Shown: positions 16,804-27,062, counted from the stretch's first letter. The stretch is 64,000 bases of DNA from Paraburkholderia tropica (GCF_914484835.1 NZ_CAJZAR010000041.1:182-64181), one strand, 5' to 3'. The notes: generated by a model not told the origin, from the sequence alone. Numbers and translations are program-made.

Positions 16804-17724
16804 ATGTGTGCCACCCCGGTTTCACCCCTGTCCATGTCATCCGACCCCGCGCGCTCCGCGATTCCCACGATCGCCGAGGCGGCGTCCAGCAACGCATCCG
16901 GCGCATCCAGCGCACCGGTTTCCGCCGCGGTTTCAGTCCGATTCGCCGCGCCCGTCTTGCGCTGGCGCGGCACTGAAGCGTACCAGGCGAGCTTCGACGC
17001 CATGCGCGCGTTCACCGAACAGCGCGACGCCGATACGCCCGACGAAATCTGGCTCGTCGAGCATCCGCCCGTTTTCACGCTCGGCCAGGCCGGCAAGCCC
17101 GAACATCTGCTCGTCGCCAACAGCGGCATTCCGCTCGTGCAGATCGACCGCGGCGGCCAGATCACCTATCACGGGCCGGGCCAGATCGTGGCCTATTTGC
17201 TGCTCGATCTGCGACGCCGGAAACTGATGGTGCGCGAGCTCGTCACGCTCATCGAGCAGGCCGTGATCGACACGCTGGCGGCGTATAATCTCGCGAGCGA
17301 GCGCAAGGCCGGCGCGCCCGGTATTTACGTGCCGGAACACGCGCAAGGCGCGGCCGCGACGCACCGTGGCGCGAAGGTCGCGGCGCTCGGTCTGAAGATC
17401 CGCAACGGCTGCTCCTATCACGGCGTCAGCCTGAATGTGTCGATGGATCTGAGCCCCTTCCTCGCGATCAATCCGTGCGGCTACGCGGGCCTCGAAACCG
17501 TCGACATGGCGTCGCTCGGCGTCGCGGCGGACTGGCGCGAGGTGGCCGCCACGCTGGCGGCGCAGCTCGAGACGCAACTCGCTGCGCACGCGGCAACTCT
17601 TCCGGTGGCCGAAGCGGCCGCCACAGACCCGGCGGCCGAAGCGGCTGCAGTGGACCCGGCTGCTCAGGCGGCCTCAGGCGGGCAACCGCCGCAACCGCAG
17701 GCTGGCGCTGTTCCGGCGGCCTGA
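16804..17724 (+). CDS. lipB: Octanoyltransferase LipB
   Basis: A 306-residue enzyme that moves the octanoyl group from acyl carrier protein to lipoyl domains, the first step of protein lipoylation. Key features are [17 protein letters not shown], the acyl-thioester lysine K198 in AALGLKI, and the catalytic cysteine C225 in NPCGYAGL. The first ~40 residues are Ser/Ala-rich; an alternative ATG at 16834 would drop ten of them. The last ~40 residues are an Ala/Pro tail with a repeated EAAA(T/V)DPAA motif not found in typical LipB. lipA follows after 13 bases. The usual upstream partner ybeD is displaced. Confidence 0.95.
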   Translation: MCATPVSPLSMSSDPARSAIPTIAEAASSNASGASSAPVSAAVSVRFAAPVLRWRGTEAYQASFDAMRAFTEQRDADTPDEIWLVEHPPVFTLGQAGKPEHLLVANSGIPLVQIDRGGQITYHGPGQIVAYLLLDLRRRKLMVRELVTLIEQAVIDTLAAYNLASERKAGAPGIYVPEHAQGAAATHRGAKVAALGLKIRNGCSYHGVSLNVSMDLSPFLAINPCGYAGLETVDMASLGVAADWREVAATLAAQLETQLAAHAATLPVAEAAATDPAAEAAAVDPAAQAASGGQPPQPQAGAVPAA

Positions 17725-17737
17725 CTGGATCGAACGA

Positions 17738-18754
17738 ATGACTGATGTAACCGCGAACCCCGCCGCGAATTCGGTGCCGAACCCGGCCACGAGCCCGGTC
17801 CCCGCCGACGTCCCCTACGACGCCACCGCGAAACAGAAGGCGCAGGCCAAGACCGCGCGCATTCCGATCAAGGTCATCCCCATCGAGAAGCTCAAGAAGC
17901 CCGACTGGATCCGCGTGAAAGCGGCCACGGGCACCTCGCGCTTCTACGAGATCAAGAACATCCTGCGCGAGCACAACCTGCATACGGTGTGCGAGGAAGC
18001 GAGCTGCCCGAACATCGGCGAATGCTTCGGCAAGGGCACCGCGACGTTCATGATCATGGGCGACAAGTGCACGCGCCGCTGCCCGTTCTGCGACGTCGGC
18101 CACGGCCGTCCCGATCCGCTCGACCCGGACGAACCGGCGAACCTCGCGCGCACCATCGGCGCGCTCAAGCTCAAGTACGTCGTGATCACGAGCGTCGACC
18201 GCGACGATCTGCGTGACGGCGGCGCGGGCCATTTCGTCGAATGTATCCGCCAGGTGCGCGAGCATTCGCCGGAAACGCGCATCGAGATTCTCACGCCCGA
18301 CTTCCGCGGCCGTCTGGACCGCGCGCTGGGCATCCTCAACGCCGCGCCGCCCGACGTGATGAACCACAACCTCGAAACGGTGCCGCGTCTGTACAAGGAA
18401 GCGCGCCCGGGTTCGGACTACGCGCACTCGCTGAAGCTCCTCAAGGACTTCAAGGCGCTGCACCCGGAAGTCGCGACCAAGTCGGGCCTGATGGTCGGTC
18501 TGGGCGAAACCGAGGAAGAGATTCTTCAGGTCATGCGCGACCTGCGCGCGCACGACGTGGACATGCTCACGATCGGCCAGTATCTGCAGCCTTCGGAGCA
18601 CCATCTGCCGGTGCGTTCGTACGTGCATCCGGACACCTTCAAGATGTACGAGGAAGAGGCGTACAAGATGGGCTTCACGCACGCGGCCGTCGGCGCGATG
18701 GTGCGTTCGAGCTATCACGCCGATCTGCAGGCGCACGGCGCGGGCGTGGTCTAA
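17738..18754 (+). CDS. lipA: Lipoyl synthase (radical SAM)
   Basis: A 338-residue radical SAM enzyme that inserts two sulfurs into protein-bound octanoate, giving lipoate. The auxiliary 4Fe-4S cluster ligands are C85, C90 and C96 ([12 protein letters not shown]). The radical SAM cluster ligands are C111, C115 and C118 (CTRRCPFC). The C-terminal RSSYHAD carries the auxiliary-cluster serine. It is co-transcribed with lipB, and a strong terminator follows at 18784-18809. An N-terminal extension of about 40 residues, rich in Pro/Ala, precedes the core, as in other Burkholderiaceae proteins. Confidence 0.97.
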   Translation: MTDVTANPAANSVPNPATSPVPADVPYDATAKQKAQAKTARIPIKVIPIEKLKKPDWIRVKAATGTSRFYEIKNILREHNLHTVCEEASCPNIGECFGKGTATFMIMGDKCTRRCPFCDVGHGRPDPLDPDEPANLARTIGALKLKYVVITSVDRDDLRDGGAGHFVECIRQVREHSPETRIEILTPDFRGRLDRALGILNAAPPDVMNHNLETVPRLYKEARPGSDYAHSLKLLKDFKALHPEVATKSGLMVGLGETEEEILQVMRDLRAHDVDMLTIGQYLQPSEHHLPVRSYVHPDTFKMYEEEAYKMGFTHAAVGAMVRSSYHADLQAHGAGVV

Positions 18755-18783
18755 GCCGCATCGTTTCGCTGCATCGCTTCGAA

Positions 18784-18809
18784 AAAAGCCCGCTGAAAAG
18801 CGGGCTTTT
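18784..18809 (+). terminator. Rho-independent terminator of lipBA
   Basis: AAAAGCCCGCT (18784-18794), GAAA tetraloop, AGCGGGCTTTT (18799-18809), then a further T and a short tail. Perfect 11-bp stem. Confidence 0.88.
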
Positions 18810-18957
18810 TCGTTGGCGCGCGGCATACGCCGGAACACGCAAAGCAATGCTCCAGCAGCGTCATTAGCTATCGCGGATAAATTAGAACCGGACGCCGCGA
18901 GACTCCCTATAGTCGGAACCGTCCATTCAACCTCAGTGGTTCCGCCGGAGTCTTTCG

Positions 18958-20016
18958 ATGAGTCATCGCGCCCGTCAACGTGTCCTTTCCTCGCAACGTC
19001 CGCGCGGGCTCGCCGCCGCGCTGGCGGCCACGGCGCTGTTCGCCGCGTTCGGCGCGCCGCGCGCGCAGGCCGAGACGCGCGAAGTCGTGATCGCGTATCA
19101 GGACATGGTGGTGCCCTGGCGTTACGCGCAGGCGACCGGCGAAGTCGAAAAGGCCACCGGCTACAAGGTCACCTTCCGCAAGCTCGCGAGCGGCGCCGAT
19201 GTGATCCGCGCGCTCGCCTCGGGTTCGGTGCAGCTCGGCGAAGCGGGGTCGAGCCCGATCGCGGCAGGGCTCTCGCAGGGCGTGAATCTCTCGCTGTTCT
19301 GGATTCTCGACAACATCAACGACGCCGAGGCGCTGGTCGCGCGCGACGGCTCGGGCGTGACGAGCATCGCAGGGCTCAAGGGCAAGACGATCGGCGTGCC
19401 GTTCGTGTCGACCTCGCACTTTCACGCGCTGGTGGCGTTGCAGAACGCGGGCGTGAATCCTGCCGACGTGAAGATCGTCAACCTGCGTCCGCCTGAAGTG
19501 GCGGCGGCCTGGCAGCGCGGCAACATCGACGCGACCTATATCTGGGACCCGGTGCTCGCGCAGGTGAAGAAGAACGGCAAGGTGCTGATCACGTCGGGGC
19601 AGGTGGCGAAGGCGACGGGCAAGGCGACCTTCGACGGCTTCGTGGTCGATCGCGGTTTCGCGAAGGATAACGGCGACTTCGTGGCGAAGTTCGTGCAGGT
19701 GCTGGCCGCCGCCGACGCCGATTACGGCGCGCATCGCACCGCGTGGAACGCCGCCTCGCCGCAGGTGCAGGCGGTGGCGAAGGAGTCGGGCGCGAACCCG
19801 GACGAAGTGCCCGCGAGCCTTGCGCTCTACGCGTTCCCCACGCCGGCCGAGCAGGCGTCGAAGACCTGGCTGGGCGGCGGCGCGCAGTCGGGCGCGGCGC
19901 AATCGCTGCTCGCGACCGCGACCTTCCTCAAGCAGCAGGGCACGATCCAGAACGTGCTGCCCGATTACTCGGTCGGCATCGATCCGCGTTACGTGCAGCG
20001 CGCCGCGGCGCACTGA
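18958..20016 (+). CDS. tauA: Taurine/sulfonate ABC transporter substrate-binding protein (TauA-like)
   Basis: A 352-residue periplasmic binding protein. The signal peptide ends at APRAQA (about residue 38). The mature domain matches the NMT1/TauA/SsuA fold: [20 protein letters not shown] (residues ~43 on), [22 protein letters not shown] and [18 protein letters not shown]. The [11 protein letters not shown] and [11 protein letters not shown] segments are closer to TauA than to SsuA. tauB and tauC follow in the same direction, so this is a complete importer. The likely ligand is taurine or a similar sulfonate; the taurine dioxygenase gene tauD is not next to it. Confidence 0.86.
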   Translation: MSHRARQRVLSSQRPRGLAAALAATALFAAFGAPRAQAETREVVIAYQDMVVPWRYAQATGEVEKATGYKVTFRKLASGADVIRALASGSVQLGEAGSSPIAAGLSQGVNLSLFWILDNINDAEALVARDGSGVTSIAGLKGKTIGVPFVSTSHFHALVALQNAGVNPADVKIVNLRPPEVAAAWQRGNIDATYIWDPVLAQVKKNGKVLITSGQVAKATGKATFDGFVVDRGFAKDNGDFVAKFVQVLAAADADYGAHRTAWNAASPQVQAVAKESGANPDEVPASLALYAFPTPAEQASKTWLGGGAQSGAAQSLLATATFLKQQGTIQNVLPDYSVGIDPRYVQRAAAH

Positions 20017-20056
20017 GATCGGCATTCGTCACCGCACGCACGCGAAGGAGGCGAGC

Positions 20057-20857
20057 ATGAGCGCACTGGATATCCGCGATCTGAGCGTCGCCTACGCGGG
20101 CGCGCGTCGCGGCGACGCGCCCAGCGTGGCGCTCGCGAACGTGAATCTGCAAGTGGAAAGCGGCGAGTTCGTGGTCGCGCTCGGCGCCTCGGGCTGCGGC
20201 AAAACCACCTTGCTGAACTGCATCGCGGGCTTCATCGAGCCGACCGGCGGCGAGGTGCGCGTGAACGGCGCGCGCGTGGCCGGGCCGGGCGCGGAGCGCG
20301 GCGTGGTGTTTCAGAAGCACGCGCTGCTGCCGTGGCTGAACGTGCTCGACAACGTCGCGCTGGGCCTGCGTTTCCGGCGCGTGCCGAAGGCCGAGCGCGA
20401 ACGGATCGCGCGTGCGCAACTCGCGCTCGTCGGGCTCGACGAGCATGCGCGTTCGCGCGTGGATGCGCTCTCGGGCGGCATGCAGCAGCGCGTGGGCATC
20501 GCGCGCGCGCTCGCGAGCGATCCGCAAGTGCTGCTGATGGACGAGCCGATGGGCGCGCTCGACGCGATGACGCGCGAATCGGTGCAGACGCTCGTGCTCG
20601 ACGTCTGGGCGCGCACGCAGAAGACGGTGTTCTTCATCACGCACAGCGTGGAGGAGGCGCTCTTTCTGGCGACGCGCGTGGTGGTCATGACGCCGGGGCC
20701 GGGGCGCATCGAGCACGCGTTCGAGGTGCCGTTCGCGCGCCGCTATCTGCGCACGCGCGACGCGCGCGCGGTGAAGTCGGCGCCCGATTTCATCGAATGG
20801 CGCGAGCGGCTCGTGAGCCTGCTGCACGCGGATGCGCGCGAACCGGCGCTGACTTGA
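20057..20857 (+). CDS. tauB: Taurine/sulfonate ABC transporter ATP-binding protein
   Basis: A 266-residue ATPase of the nitrate/sulfonate/taurine import family. Walker [10 protein letters not shown] is at residues 43-51; Q-loop [18 protein letters not shown]; signature [15 protein letters not shown]; Walker [16 protein letters not shown]; switch His in [10 protein letters not shown]. The start at 20057 follows a strong ribosome site (AAGGAGG at 20044-20050). It lies 40 bases after tauA and 46 bases before tauC. Confidence 0.93.
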   Translation: MSALDIRDLSVAYAGARRGDAPSVALANVNLQVESGEFVVALGASGCGKTTLLNCIAGFIEPTGGEVRVNGARVAGPGAERGVVFQKHALLPWLNVLDNVALGLRFRRVPKAERERIARAQLALVGLDEHARSRVDALSGGMQQRVGIARALASDPQVLLMDEPMGALDAMTRESVQTLVLDVWARTQKTVFFITHSVEEALFLATRVVVMTPGPGRIEHAFEVPFARRYLRTRDARAVKSAPDFIEWRERLVSLLHADAREPALT

Positions 20858-20903
20858 GCCGATCCACGAGCCGATCCATGAAGCCCATAGTGAAGGTGAT
20901 GCG

Positions 20904-21830
20904 ATGAGCGTGCCGCAAGAATCGTTGGAAGCGCTGAACGCACGCGCCTCAAGTCATTTCGACGGCGCTGAAGTCGCGTCGCAAACCGCGTCGCAAACCG
21001 CGCCGCAAGCCGCGCCTGCTTCGTCCGCGCATTCGCGCGCCCGCGTCTGGCGCATGCCCGGCGAAGGCCCGACGGCCGCGCTGAGCGCCGCGTCGGTGGC
21101 CGGGCTGGCCGCGCTCTGGTGGCTCGCCACGCATCTGCACTGGCTGCCGCCGCTCTTTCTGCCGACGCCCGAGGCGGTCTGGCACGCGTTCGTCGACGCG
21201 TGGCACGGCCGCATCCAGGGCGGTCTGCCGCTCTCCGAGCATCTGTTCTGGAGCGCGCTGCGCGTGTTCGGCGCGTTCGCGCTCGCGGCGCTGACGGCGA
21301 TTCCCGTCGGCATCCTGATGGGTGTGTCGCGCGTCGCGCGCGGCCTGCTCGATCCGCCGCTGGAGTTCTACCGGCCGCTGCCGCCGCTCGCGTATCTGCC
21401 GCTCGTGGTGATCTGGTTCGGCATCGACGAGACCGCCAAGATCGTCGTGATCTGGCTCGCCTGCTTCGCGCCCATCGCCATGGCCGCGCGCGCGGGCGCG
21501 AAAAGCGCCACGGTCGAGCAGTTGCGCGCGGCGGCGTCGCTGGGCGGCAGCTTCGCGCAGATCGTGCGCTTCGTGGTGCTGCCGGCCGCGCTGCCCGAGA
21601 TCCTCACCGGGCTGCGCATCGCCATCGGCTTCGGCTGGACCACGCTGGTGGCCGCCGAAATGGTCGCCGCCACGGCGGGTCTCGGCCAGATGGTGCTCAA
21701 CGCGTCGAGCTTCCTGCGCACCGACGTCGTGGTGATGGGCATCGTGCTGATCGGCCTGATCGCCTGGGGTTTCGACCTCGGCATGCGCGCGCTCGAACGG
21801 CGTCTCGTGCCGTGGAAAGGGCGCGGCTGA
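20904..21830 (+). CDS. tauC: Taurine/sulfonate ABC transporter permease
   Basis: A 308-residue inner-membrane permease with six predicted spans. The EAA-loop region appears as EQLRAAASLGGSFAQIVRFVVLPAALPE, quoted as EQLRAAASLGGS and VLPAALPEI, and PLPPLAYLPLVVIWFG is typical of the TauC/SsuC family. A Ser/Ala/Gln-rich cytosolic tail of about 50 residues precedes the first span. It is last in tauABC; a 343-base regulatory region then leads to dctA. Confidence 0.93.
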   Translation: MSVPQESLEALNARASSHFDGAEVASQTASQTAPQAAPASSAHSRARVWRMPGEGPTAALSAASVAGLAALWWLATHLHWLPPLFLPTPEAVWHAFVDAWHGRIQGGLPLSEHLFWSALRVFGAFALAALTAIPVGILMGVSRVARGLLDPPLEFYRPLPPLAYLPLVVIWFGIDETAKIVVIWLACFAPIAMAARAGAKSATVEQLRAAASLGGSFAQIVRFVVLPAALPEILTGLRIAIGFGWTTLVAAEMVAATAGLGQMVLNASSFLRTDVVVMGIVLIGLIAWGFDLGMRALERRLVPWKGRG

Positions 21831-21881
21831 GGCGCGCGTTCCCCACCTGTTAAGACCCTTTTCCATCCCGCACCCGCGCGC

Positions 21882-21932
21882 CTGGATTTCCGGATTCCCG
21901 TACACATCCAATCCGCATTTCTGGAAATCCAG
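21882..21932. promoter_or_regulatory. Inverted repeat upstream of the dctA sigma-54 promoter, candidate DctD binding sites
   Basis: CTGGATTTCC (21882-21891) and GGAAATCCAG (21923-21932) are perfect inverted copies 31 bases apart. They lie about 65-130 bases upstream of the -12 element, the normal place for enhancer sites of sigma-54 activators. Binding by DctD, encoded downstream, is inferred from position. Confidence 0.6.
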
Positions 21933-21996
21933 ATTGCGGGCGCGCGGCCGCGCTAAAAATCCCTTGTAAATCAAGGGTGAAGGCGCGCTGCGCAGC

Positions 21997-22012
21997 TGGC
22001 ATCAACCTTGCA
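21997..22012 (+). promoter_or_regulatory. Sigma-54 (-24/-12) promoter of dctA
   Basis: TGGCATCAACCTTGCA matches the TGGCAC-N5-TTGCA consensus except for one base (T for C at the sixth position). GG and GC elements have the correct spacing. Transcription would begin near 22024. dctA is a classic sigma-54 target activated by DctD, and dctB-dctD lie directly downstream. Confidence 0.82.
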
Positions 22013-22065
22013 AAATAAAGCGCGCGGCCACCCCGGCCGCGACAAAAAAAGCAAGGAGACAGCCG

Positions 22066-22095
22066 ATGTCCGATCCCCTCGTCCGGTTTCGCTGA
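22066..22095 (+). other. Possible 9-residue leader ORF in the dctA 5' region
   Basis: ATG at 22066 preceded by AAGGAG at a good distance, then eight codons and TGA, encoding MSDPLVRFR. It is inside the leader that would be transcribed from the sigma-54 promoter and ends 78 bases before the proposed dctA start. It could be a leader peptide or a chance ORF with a ribosome site. Confidence 0.4.
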
Positions 22096-22173
22096 TTCCC
22101 CCCGTTTCGACCTGTCGCGGTTCGGCGCGTATCTGCGCGCGGCCATCGGCTTAACTCATTGCAGGCATCCAAA

Positions 22174-23457
22174 GTGAAGAAACCTCTCCACAAAGTGCTG
22201 TATTTCCAGGTGATCGTGGCGATTGTCATCGGCGTGATCCTGGGCCATTTCTCGCCCGCCCTCGGCATCGACATGAAGCCGCTCGGCGACGCCTTCATCA
22301 AGCTGATCAAGATGGTGATCGGCCCGATCATCTTCTGTACGGTCGTGACCGGCATCGCCGGCATGGAAGACATGAAGAAGGTCGGCCGCGTGGGCGGCAA
22401 GGCGCTGCTCTACTTCGAGATCGTCTCGACCTTCGCGCTGGTGCTCGGCCTGATCGCCACGCACGTGCTGAAGCCGGGCGCGGGCTTCAACGTCGACGTG
22501 GCCACGCTCGACGCCAAGGCCGTCGCGAGCTTCGCGGAGAAGGCACACGGTCAGACCACCGTCGACTTCCTGATGCACATCATCCCGGACACGATGTTCT
22601 CGGCGTTCGGCCAGGGTGAAATCCTCCAGATCCTGCTGATCGCGCTGCTGTTCGGCGCAGTGCTCGCGCAACTGGGCGAACGCGGCCGCGTGGTGACCGA
22701 TTTCATCGACAGCCTCTCGGGCGTGCTGTTCGGCATCGTCAAGATCGTCACGAAGCTGGCGCCGATCGGCGCGTTCGGCGCGATGGCGTTCACCATCGGC
22801 AAGTACGGCGTGGGCTCGCTCGTGCCGATGCTCAAGCTGATCGGCACGTTCTATCTGACGTCGATCGTGTTCGTGCTCGTCGTGCTCGGCGCCATCGCGC
22901 GCTTCACGGGCTTCTCGATCATCCGCTTCGTTTCGTACATCAAGGAAGAACTGCTGATCGTGCTGGGCACGAGCTCGTCGGAATCGGCACTGCCGCAACT
23001 GATGCAGAAGCTCGAACGCATGGGCTGCCCGCGCTCGGTCGTGGGTCTCGTGGTGCCGACCGGCTATTCGTTCAACCTCGACGGCACCAACATCTACATG
23101 ACGATGGCGGTGCTCTTTATCGCCCAGGCGACCAACACCGACCTCACGTGGACCCAGCAGCTCACGCTGCTCGCGGTGACGATGCTCACCTCGAAGGGCG
23201 CGAGCGGCGTGACCGGCGCGGGCTTCATCACGCTGGCGGCGACGCTGGCCGTGGTGCCGACCATTCCGCTCTCGGGCATGGTGCTGATTCTCGGCATCGA
23301 CCGCTTCATGAGCGAATGCCGCGCGCTGACCAACATCGTCGGCAACGGCGTGGCGACGGTCGTGGTGTCGGCATGGGAGAAGGAACTCGACCGCAACAAG
23401 ATGCGCGCGGCGCTCTCGGGCAATCCCGAGGAAGTGAAGGAAGGCGCGGGCGTCTAA
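22174..23457 (+). CDS. dctA: C4-dicarboxylate transporter DctA
   Basis: A 427-residue proton- or sodium-coupled importer of succinate, fumarate and malate of the DAACS/glutamate-transporter fold. Signatures are the [15 protein letters not shown] re-entrant loop and the [13 protein letters not shown] motif in the seventh helix, with GLVVPTGYS just before. A GTG start at 22174 is proposed because the family begins MKKPxxKVLY; the TTG at 22159 would add five residues. Regulation by DctB-DctD through the upstream sigma-54 promoter is strongly suggested. dctB starts 247 bases downstream. Confidence 0.95.
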   Translation: MKKPLHKVLYFQVIVAIVIGVILGHFSPALGIDMKPLGDAFIKLIKMVIGPIIFCTVVTGIAGMEDMKKVGRVGGKALLYFEIVSTFALVLGLIATHVLKPGAGFNVDVATLDAKAVASFAEKAHGQTTVDFLMHIIPDTMFSAFGQGEILQILLIALLFGAVLAQLGERGRVVTDFIDSLSGVLFGIVKIVTKLAPIGAFGAMAFTIGKYGVGSLVPMLKLIGTFYLTSIVFVLVVLGAIARFTGFSIIRFVSYIKEELLIVLGTSSSESALPQLMQKLERMGCPRSVVGLVVPTGYSFNLDGTNIYMTMAVLFIAQATNTDLTWTQQLTLLAVTMLTSKGASGVTGAGFITLAATLAVVPTIPLSGMVLILGIDRFMSECRALTNIVGNGVATVVVSAWEKELDRNKMRAALSGNPEEVKEGAGV

Positions 23458-23704
23458 GCGTTTTTCTCGGGCGGAGGGCACATGCGCTTCGCCCGGATTG
23501 CATCTACGATTGCAGTAACGGTTGTACCTGCGCTTTACCCAGCATCATGTCCTTTAACGGCCTCGTGCCGTTGGGCGGCGCGCTGTTTCCCCTGCGGCGC
23601 GCCGCGCCTCTTTTCCCCTTCCGCTCAAGCCGTCGGCCGCCTCGCGCGGTAAGCGTGTGCCACAATTCTCCCCATCTCTGTCCGATTCCCCGGAAGCCTC
23701 ATCC

Positions 23705-25648
23705 GTGACGCGCCGTCTCATTGTGTTCATCGTGCTCGCCGTCGGGCTCGCGGTGGTTTGCGCGCTCGCGTGGTCGCTCGCCTGGCAGACCGGCATCGAC
23801 GCGCTGCGCCGCAACGCCGCCGTGCGCGGCGACCGCACGACCGCCGCGCTCAAGAGCACGCTGGAGCGCTACGAATCGCTGCCTTATCTGGTCGGCGCGC
23901 ATCCGCTCGTGCAGGACGTGCTGGCCGATCCGCGCCCCGACTGGGTGGCCGAGGCGAACCGCTATCTCGAGGATGTGAACCGCCACGCGCGCGCGACCAC
24001 GACCTACATCATCGGCGCCGACGGCCGCTGCATCGCCGCGAGCAACTGGCGCGGCGCGGACAGCTTCGTCGGCAGCGAATACCGCTTCCGCCCGTATTTC
24101 ATCGAGGCCGCGAAAGGCAACGTCGGGCGCTTCTTCGGCATCGGCACGATCTCGCACGATCCGGGCTACTACATTTCGCAGCCGGTGCGGCGCGGCGACA
24201 AGATCGTCGGCGTGGCGGTGGTGAAGCTCAATCTCGAATGGTTTCCGGGCTCGGATGCGTCCGAGCCGCTGCTCGTCACCGACGATCACGGCGTGATCTT
24301 TCTGTCTTCGGTGCCCGCGTGGAAGTACCGCACGGTGCGGCCGCTGCCCGCCGAGATCGTCCGCTCGATCGACCAGACGCGCCAGTACGCGCGCCAGGAC
24401 ATCGCGCCCTTGCCCGCGAGCGTCGAGCGCGTGCTGCCCGGCGACGCCGATATCGTGCGCATCGGCAGCGGCCTGCGCGCGCCGCGCTATCTGGAAACGC
24501 GCCGCGCGCTCGGCGAGCCCGACTGGCATCTGGTGACGATGTCGCCGATCGATCCGGTGCTCGACGCCGCGCGCAACGCCACGGTCATGACGGGCTTCGG
24601 CTATGTGTCGCTGTGCCTGCTCGGCTTCTACTGGCGCATGCGCCGCGCGCGCGTGCGCGAAGTGCTGCGCAGCCGCGCGATGCTGCAAAAGGCCTATGCG
24701 ATGCTCAACGACCGTGTGGCCGAGCGCACCGCCGATCTCTCGCAGGCCAACGAACGGCTGCAACGCGAAGTGGCCGAGCGCACGCGCGCCGAACAGGAAT
24801 TGCGCGCGACCCAGGACGAGCTGATCCAGGCGAGCAAGCTCGCGGCGCTCGGGCAGATGGCGGCGGGCATCACGCACGAACTCAATCAGCCGCTCGCTGC
24901 GCTGCGCAGTTTTTCCGACAACACGCGCGTGTTTCTCGCGCGCGGCCAGTACGATTCGGCGCACGAGAATCTGGAGGCGATCGGCTCGCTCACCGAGCGC
25001 ATGGGCAAGATCGTCAATCAGCTCAAGCTGTTCGTGGGGCGCGCGAAGCCCAGGAGCCAGCGCTCGCCCGTGGCGCGCGCGCTGCGTAATGCGCTCGCGC
25101 TGCTCGGCAAGCGGCTCGAAGGCGTGCGCGTCGAACTCACCCTGACCGACGGCGAGGCCGCGCCGGTGCCGCTCGATCCGCACGGCGAGTATCCCGAACT
25201 GGTCGCGCAATGCGACGACCTGCGGCTCGAACAGGTGCTGATCAACCTGATCGGCAATGCGCTCGACGCGGTCGCGGGGCTGCCCGATCCGCGCATCGTC
25301 ATCGACATTCAGGCGCTGCCCGCGACGCTCGCGATTTCGGTGCGCGACAGCGGCCCCGGCATTCCCGACGACGTCATGCCGCGCCTCTTCGAGCCCTTCT
25401 TCACGACCAAGGAGATGGGGCAGGGGCTCGGTCTCGGGCTGGCGATTTCGTCGTCGATCGCGCGCGATTGCGGCGGCGCGCTGGCCGCGCACAACGGCCA
25501 GGACGGCGGCGCGTGCTTCGTGCTGACGCTGCGGCGCACGCGCATGGGGGCGGCGGAGCCGAAGCCGCAGAATCAGGAGAATGCGCGCGGCGCAGATAAA
25601 ACCTCCAGCGCATCGCGCACCTCCAATCAGGAAGGCGAACGAACATGA
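23705..25648 (+). CDS. dctB: C4-dicarboxylate sensor histidine kinase DctB
   Basis: A 647-residue membrane sensor kinase. The first membrane helix (about residues 5-25) is followed by a periplasmic double-PDC (dCache) domain of roughly 250 residues with YIIGADGRCIAASNW and the FRPYFIEAAKGNVGRFF ligand-loop region. After a second helix near 290 comes a coiled-coil linker (AERTADLSQANERLQREVAERT in two halves), the phosphoacceptor H391 in ITHELNQPLAALRSF, and a full ATPase domain (NLIGNALDA, DSGPGI, GLGLAIS). The GTG at 23705 gives a normal N-terminus; another GTG at 23657 would add 16 residues. The stop overlaps dctD (ATGA). Confidence 0.93.
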   Translation: MTRRLIVFIVLAVGLAVVCALAWSLAWQTGIDALRRNAAVRGDRTTAALKSTLERYESLPYLVGAHPLVQDVLADPRPDWVAEANRYLEDVNRHARATTTYIIGADGRCIAASNWRGADSFVGSEYRFRPYFIEAAKGNVGRFFGIGTISHDPGYYISQPVRRGDKIVGVAVVKLNLEWFPGSDASEPLLVTDDHGVIFLSSVPAWKYRTVRPLPAEIVRSIDQTRQYARQDIAPLPASVERVLPGDADIVRIGSGLRAPRYLETRRALGEPDWHLVTMSPIDPVLDAARNATVMTGFGYVSLCLLGFYWRMRRARVREVLRSRAMLQKAYAMLNDRVAERTADLSQANERLQREVAERTRAEQELRATQDELIQASKLAALGQMAAGITHELNQPLAALRSFSDNTRVFLARGQYDSAHENLEAIGSLTERMGKIVNQLKLFVGRAKPRSQRSPVARALRNALALLGKRLEGVRVELTLTDGEAAPVPLDPHGEYPELVAQCDDLRLEQVLINLIGNALDAVAGLPDPRIVIDIQALPATLAISVRDSGPGIPDDVMPRLFEPFFTTKEMGQGLGLGLAISSSIARDCGGALAAHNGQDGGACFVLTLRRTRMGAAEPKPQNQENARGADKTSSASRTSNQEGERT

Positions 25649-27006
25649 TCGACACGACGCCCGGCCGGGTGCTCTATATCGAGGACGACGAACTGGTGCG
25701 CCGCGCCGGCGTGCAGAGCCTGCAACTCGCGGGCTTCGAGGCCACCGGTTTCGCGACGGCCGAAGCCGCGCTGCCGCTCGTCGATGCCGAATTCGCGGGC
25801 GTGGTCGTCAGCGACATCCGCCTGCCCGGCATGAGCGGGCTTGACCTGCTCGCGCAGTGCCACGACCGCGCGCCCGATGTGCCGGTGATTCTCGTCACCG
25901 GTCATGGCGATATTTCGATGGCCGTGCAGGCGATGCGCGACGGCGCTTACGACTTCATCGAGAAACCGTTCGCGTCCGAGCGGCTGATCGAAACCGTGCG
26001 CCGCGCGCTGGAGCGCCGCACGCTGATGCTCGAAAACCTCGCGCTGCGCCGCGAACTGGCGGGGCAGAACGCGCTCGCGCCGCGCATCATCGGCAGAAGT
26101 CCGGCGATCGAGCAGGTGCGCAAGCTGATCGCGAACGTCGCGCCCACCGATGCGTCCGTGATCATCAACGGCGACACCGGCGCGGGCAAGGAGCTGATCG
26201 CGCGCAGCCTGCACGAGCTTTCGCCGCGCCGCGATAAACCGTTCGTGGCCGTGAACTGCGGCGCGCTGCCGGAGCCGATGTTCGAGTCGGAGATGTTCGG
26301 CTACGAGCCGGGTGCGTTCACGGGTGCGGCCAAGCGGCGTATCGGCAAGCTCGAACACGCGGCGGGCGGCACGCTCTTTCTCGACGAAATCGAAAGCATG
26401 CCGCTCGCGCTTCAGGTGAAGCTGCTGCGCGTGCTGCAGGACGGCGTGCTGGAGCGGTTGGGTTCGAATCAGCCGGTGCGCGTCGATCTGCGCGTGGTCG
26501 CGGCGGCGAAGGGCGACATGCTCGAACACGTCGCGGCGGGCACGTTCCGGCGCGACCTGCTGTATCGGCTCAACGTGGTGACGATCGCGCTGCCGCCGCT
26601 CGCGGAGCGCCGCGAGGACATCGTGCCGCTGTTCGAGCACTTTCTGCTGGACGCAGCGGTGCGTTACCAGCGGCCCGCGCCGCTGCTCACCGAGCGCGAC
26701 CGCATGCGTCTCGCGCAGCGCGACTGGCCCGGCAACGTGCGCGAACTGCGCAACGCGGCGGACCGCTATGTGCTTGGGATTCCCGACGATGTCGCGCCGC
26801 CCGCCGCGAACGGCGCCGACGACGCGCAGCCGCTCAAGGAGCGCGTCGAGCAATACGAGCGCGCGCTGATCGCCGACGCGCTCCAGCAATCCAACGGCGC
26901 GGTCGCGCAGGCGGCGGAGCGCCTGCAGATGGCTAAGGCCACGCTCTACGAAAAGATCCGGCGCTACGGCCTCGTGGCGCGCGGCGAGCACGAACCGCGC
27001 GCATAA
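25645..27006 (+). CDS. dctD: Sigma-54-dependent response regulator DctD
   Basis: A 453-residue activator with three domains. A receiver domain (1-125) has phosphoacceptor D57 in [12 protein letters not shown]. The AAA+ domain (about 145-375) has Walker A GDTGAGKE near 174-181, the sigma-54-contacting loop GAFTGA near 223, and Walker [13 protein letters not shown] Fis-type helix-turn-helix ends the protein ([24 protein letters not shown], given as [15 protein letters not shown]). With DctB it should switch on dctA from the -24/-12 promoter at 21997. Start overlaps the dctB stop by four bases. Confidence 0.95.
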   Translation: MIDTTPGRVLYIEDDELVRRAGVQSLQLAGFEATGFATAEAALPLVDAEFAGVVVSDIRLPGMSGLDLLAQCHDRAPDVPVILVTGHGDISMAVQAMRDGAYDFIEKPFASERLIETVRRALERRTLMLENLALRRELAGQNALAPRIIGRSPAIEQVRKLIANVAPTDASVIINGDTGAGKELIARSLHELSPRRDKPFVAVNCGALPEPMFESEMFGYEPGAFTGAAKRRIGKLEHAAGGTLFLDEIESMPLALQVKLLRVLQDGVLERLGSNQPVRVDLRVVAAAKGDMLEHVAAGTFRRDLLYRLNVVTIALPPLAERREDIVPLFEHFLLDAAVRYQRPAPLLTERDRMRLAQRDWPGNVRELRNAADRYVLGIPDDVAPPAANGADDAQPLKERVEQYERALIADALQQSNGAVAQAAERLQMAKATLYEKIRRYGLVARGEHEPRA

Positions 27007-27038
27007 AAAAACGGCAGCGAATTTCGCTGCCGTTTTTT
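27006..27038. terminator. Terminator between dctD and the convergent TlpA-like gene
   Basis: A-run, CGGCAGCGA stem, short AATT-containing loop, TCGCTGCCG and a T-run form a symmetric hairpin usable on both strands. It follows the dctD stop immediately and lies about 25 bases from the end of the converging gene. Confidence 0.88.
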
Positions 27039-27062
27039 ATTGGGCGATGCGTTCTGTGCGGC

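Larger units (their letters stand above)
21831..22173. other. tauC-dctA intergenic region with sigma-54 promoter and leader ORF
   Basis: 343 bases of regulatory DNA. From left to right it holds an inverted repeat (21882-21932), a -24/-12 promoter (21997-22012) and a leader containing a 9-codon ORF with its own ribosome site (22066-22095), each listed separately. Confidence 0.7.
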
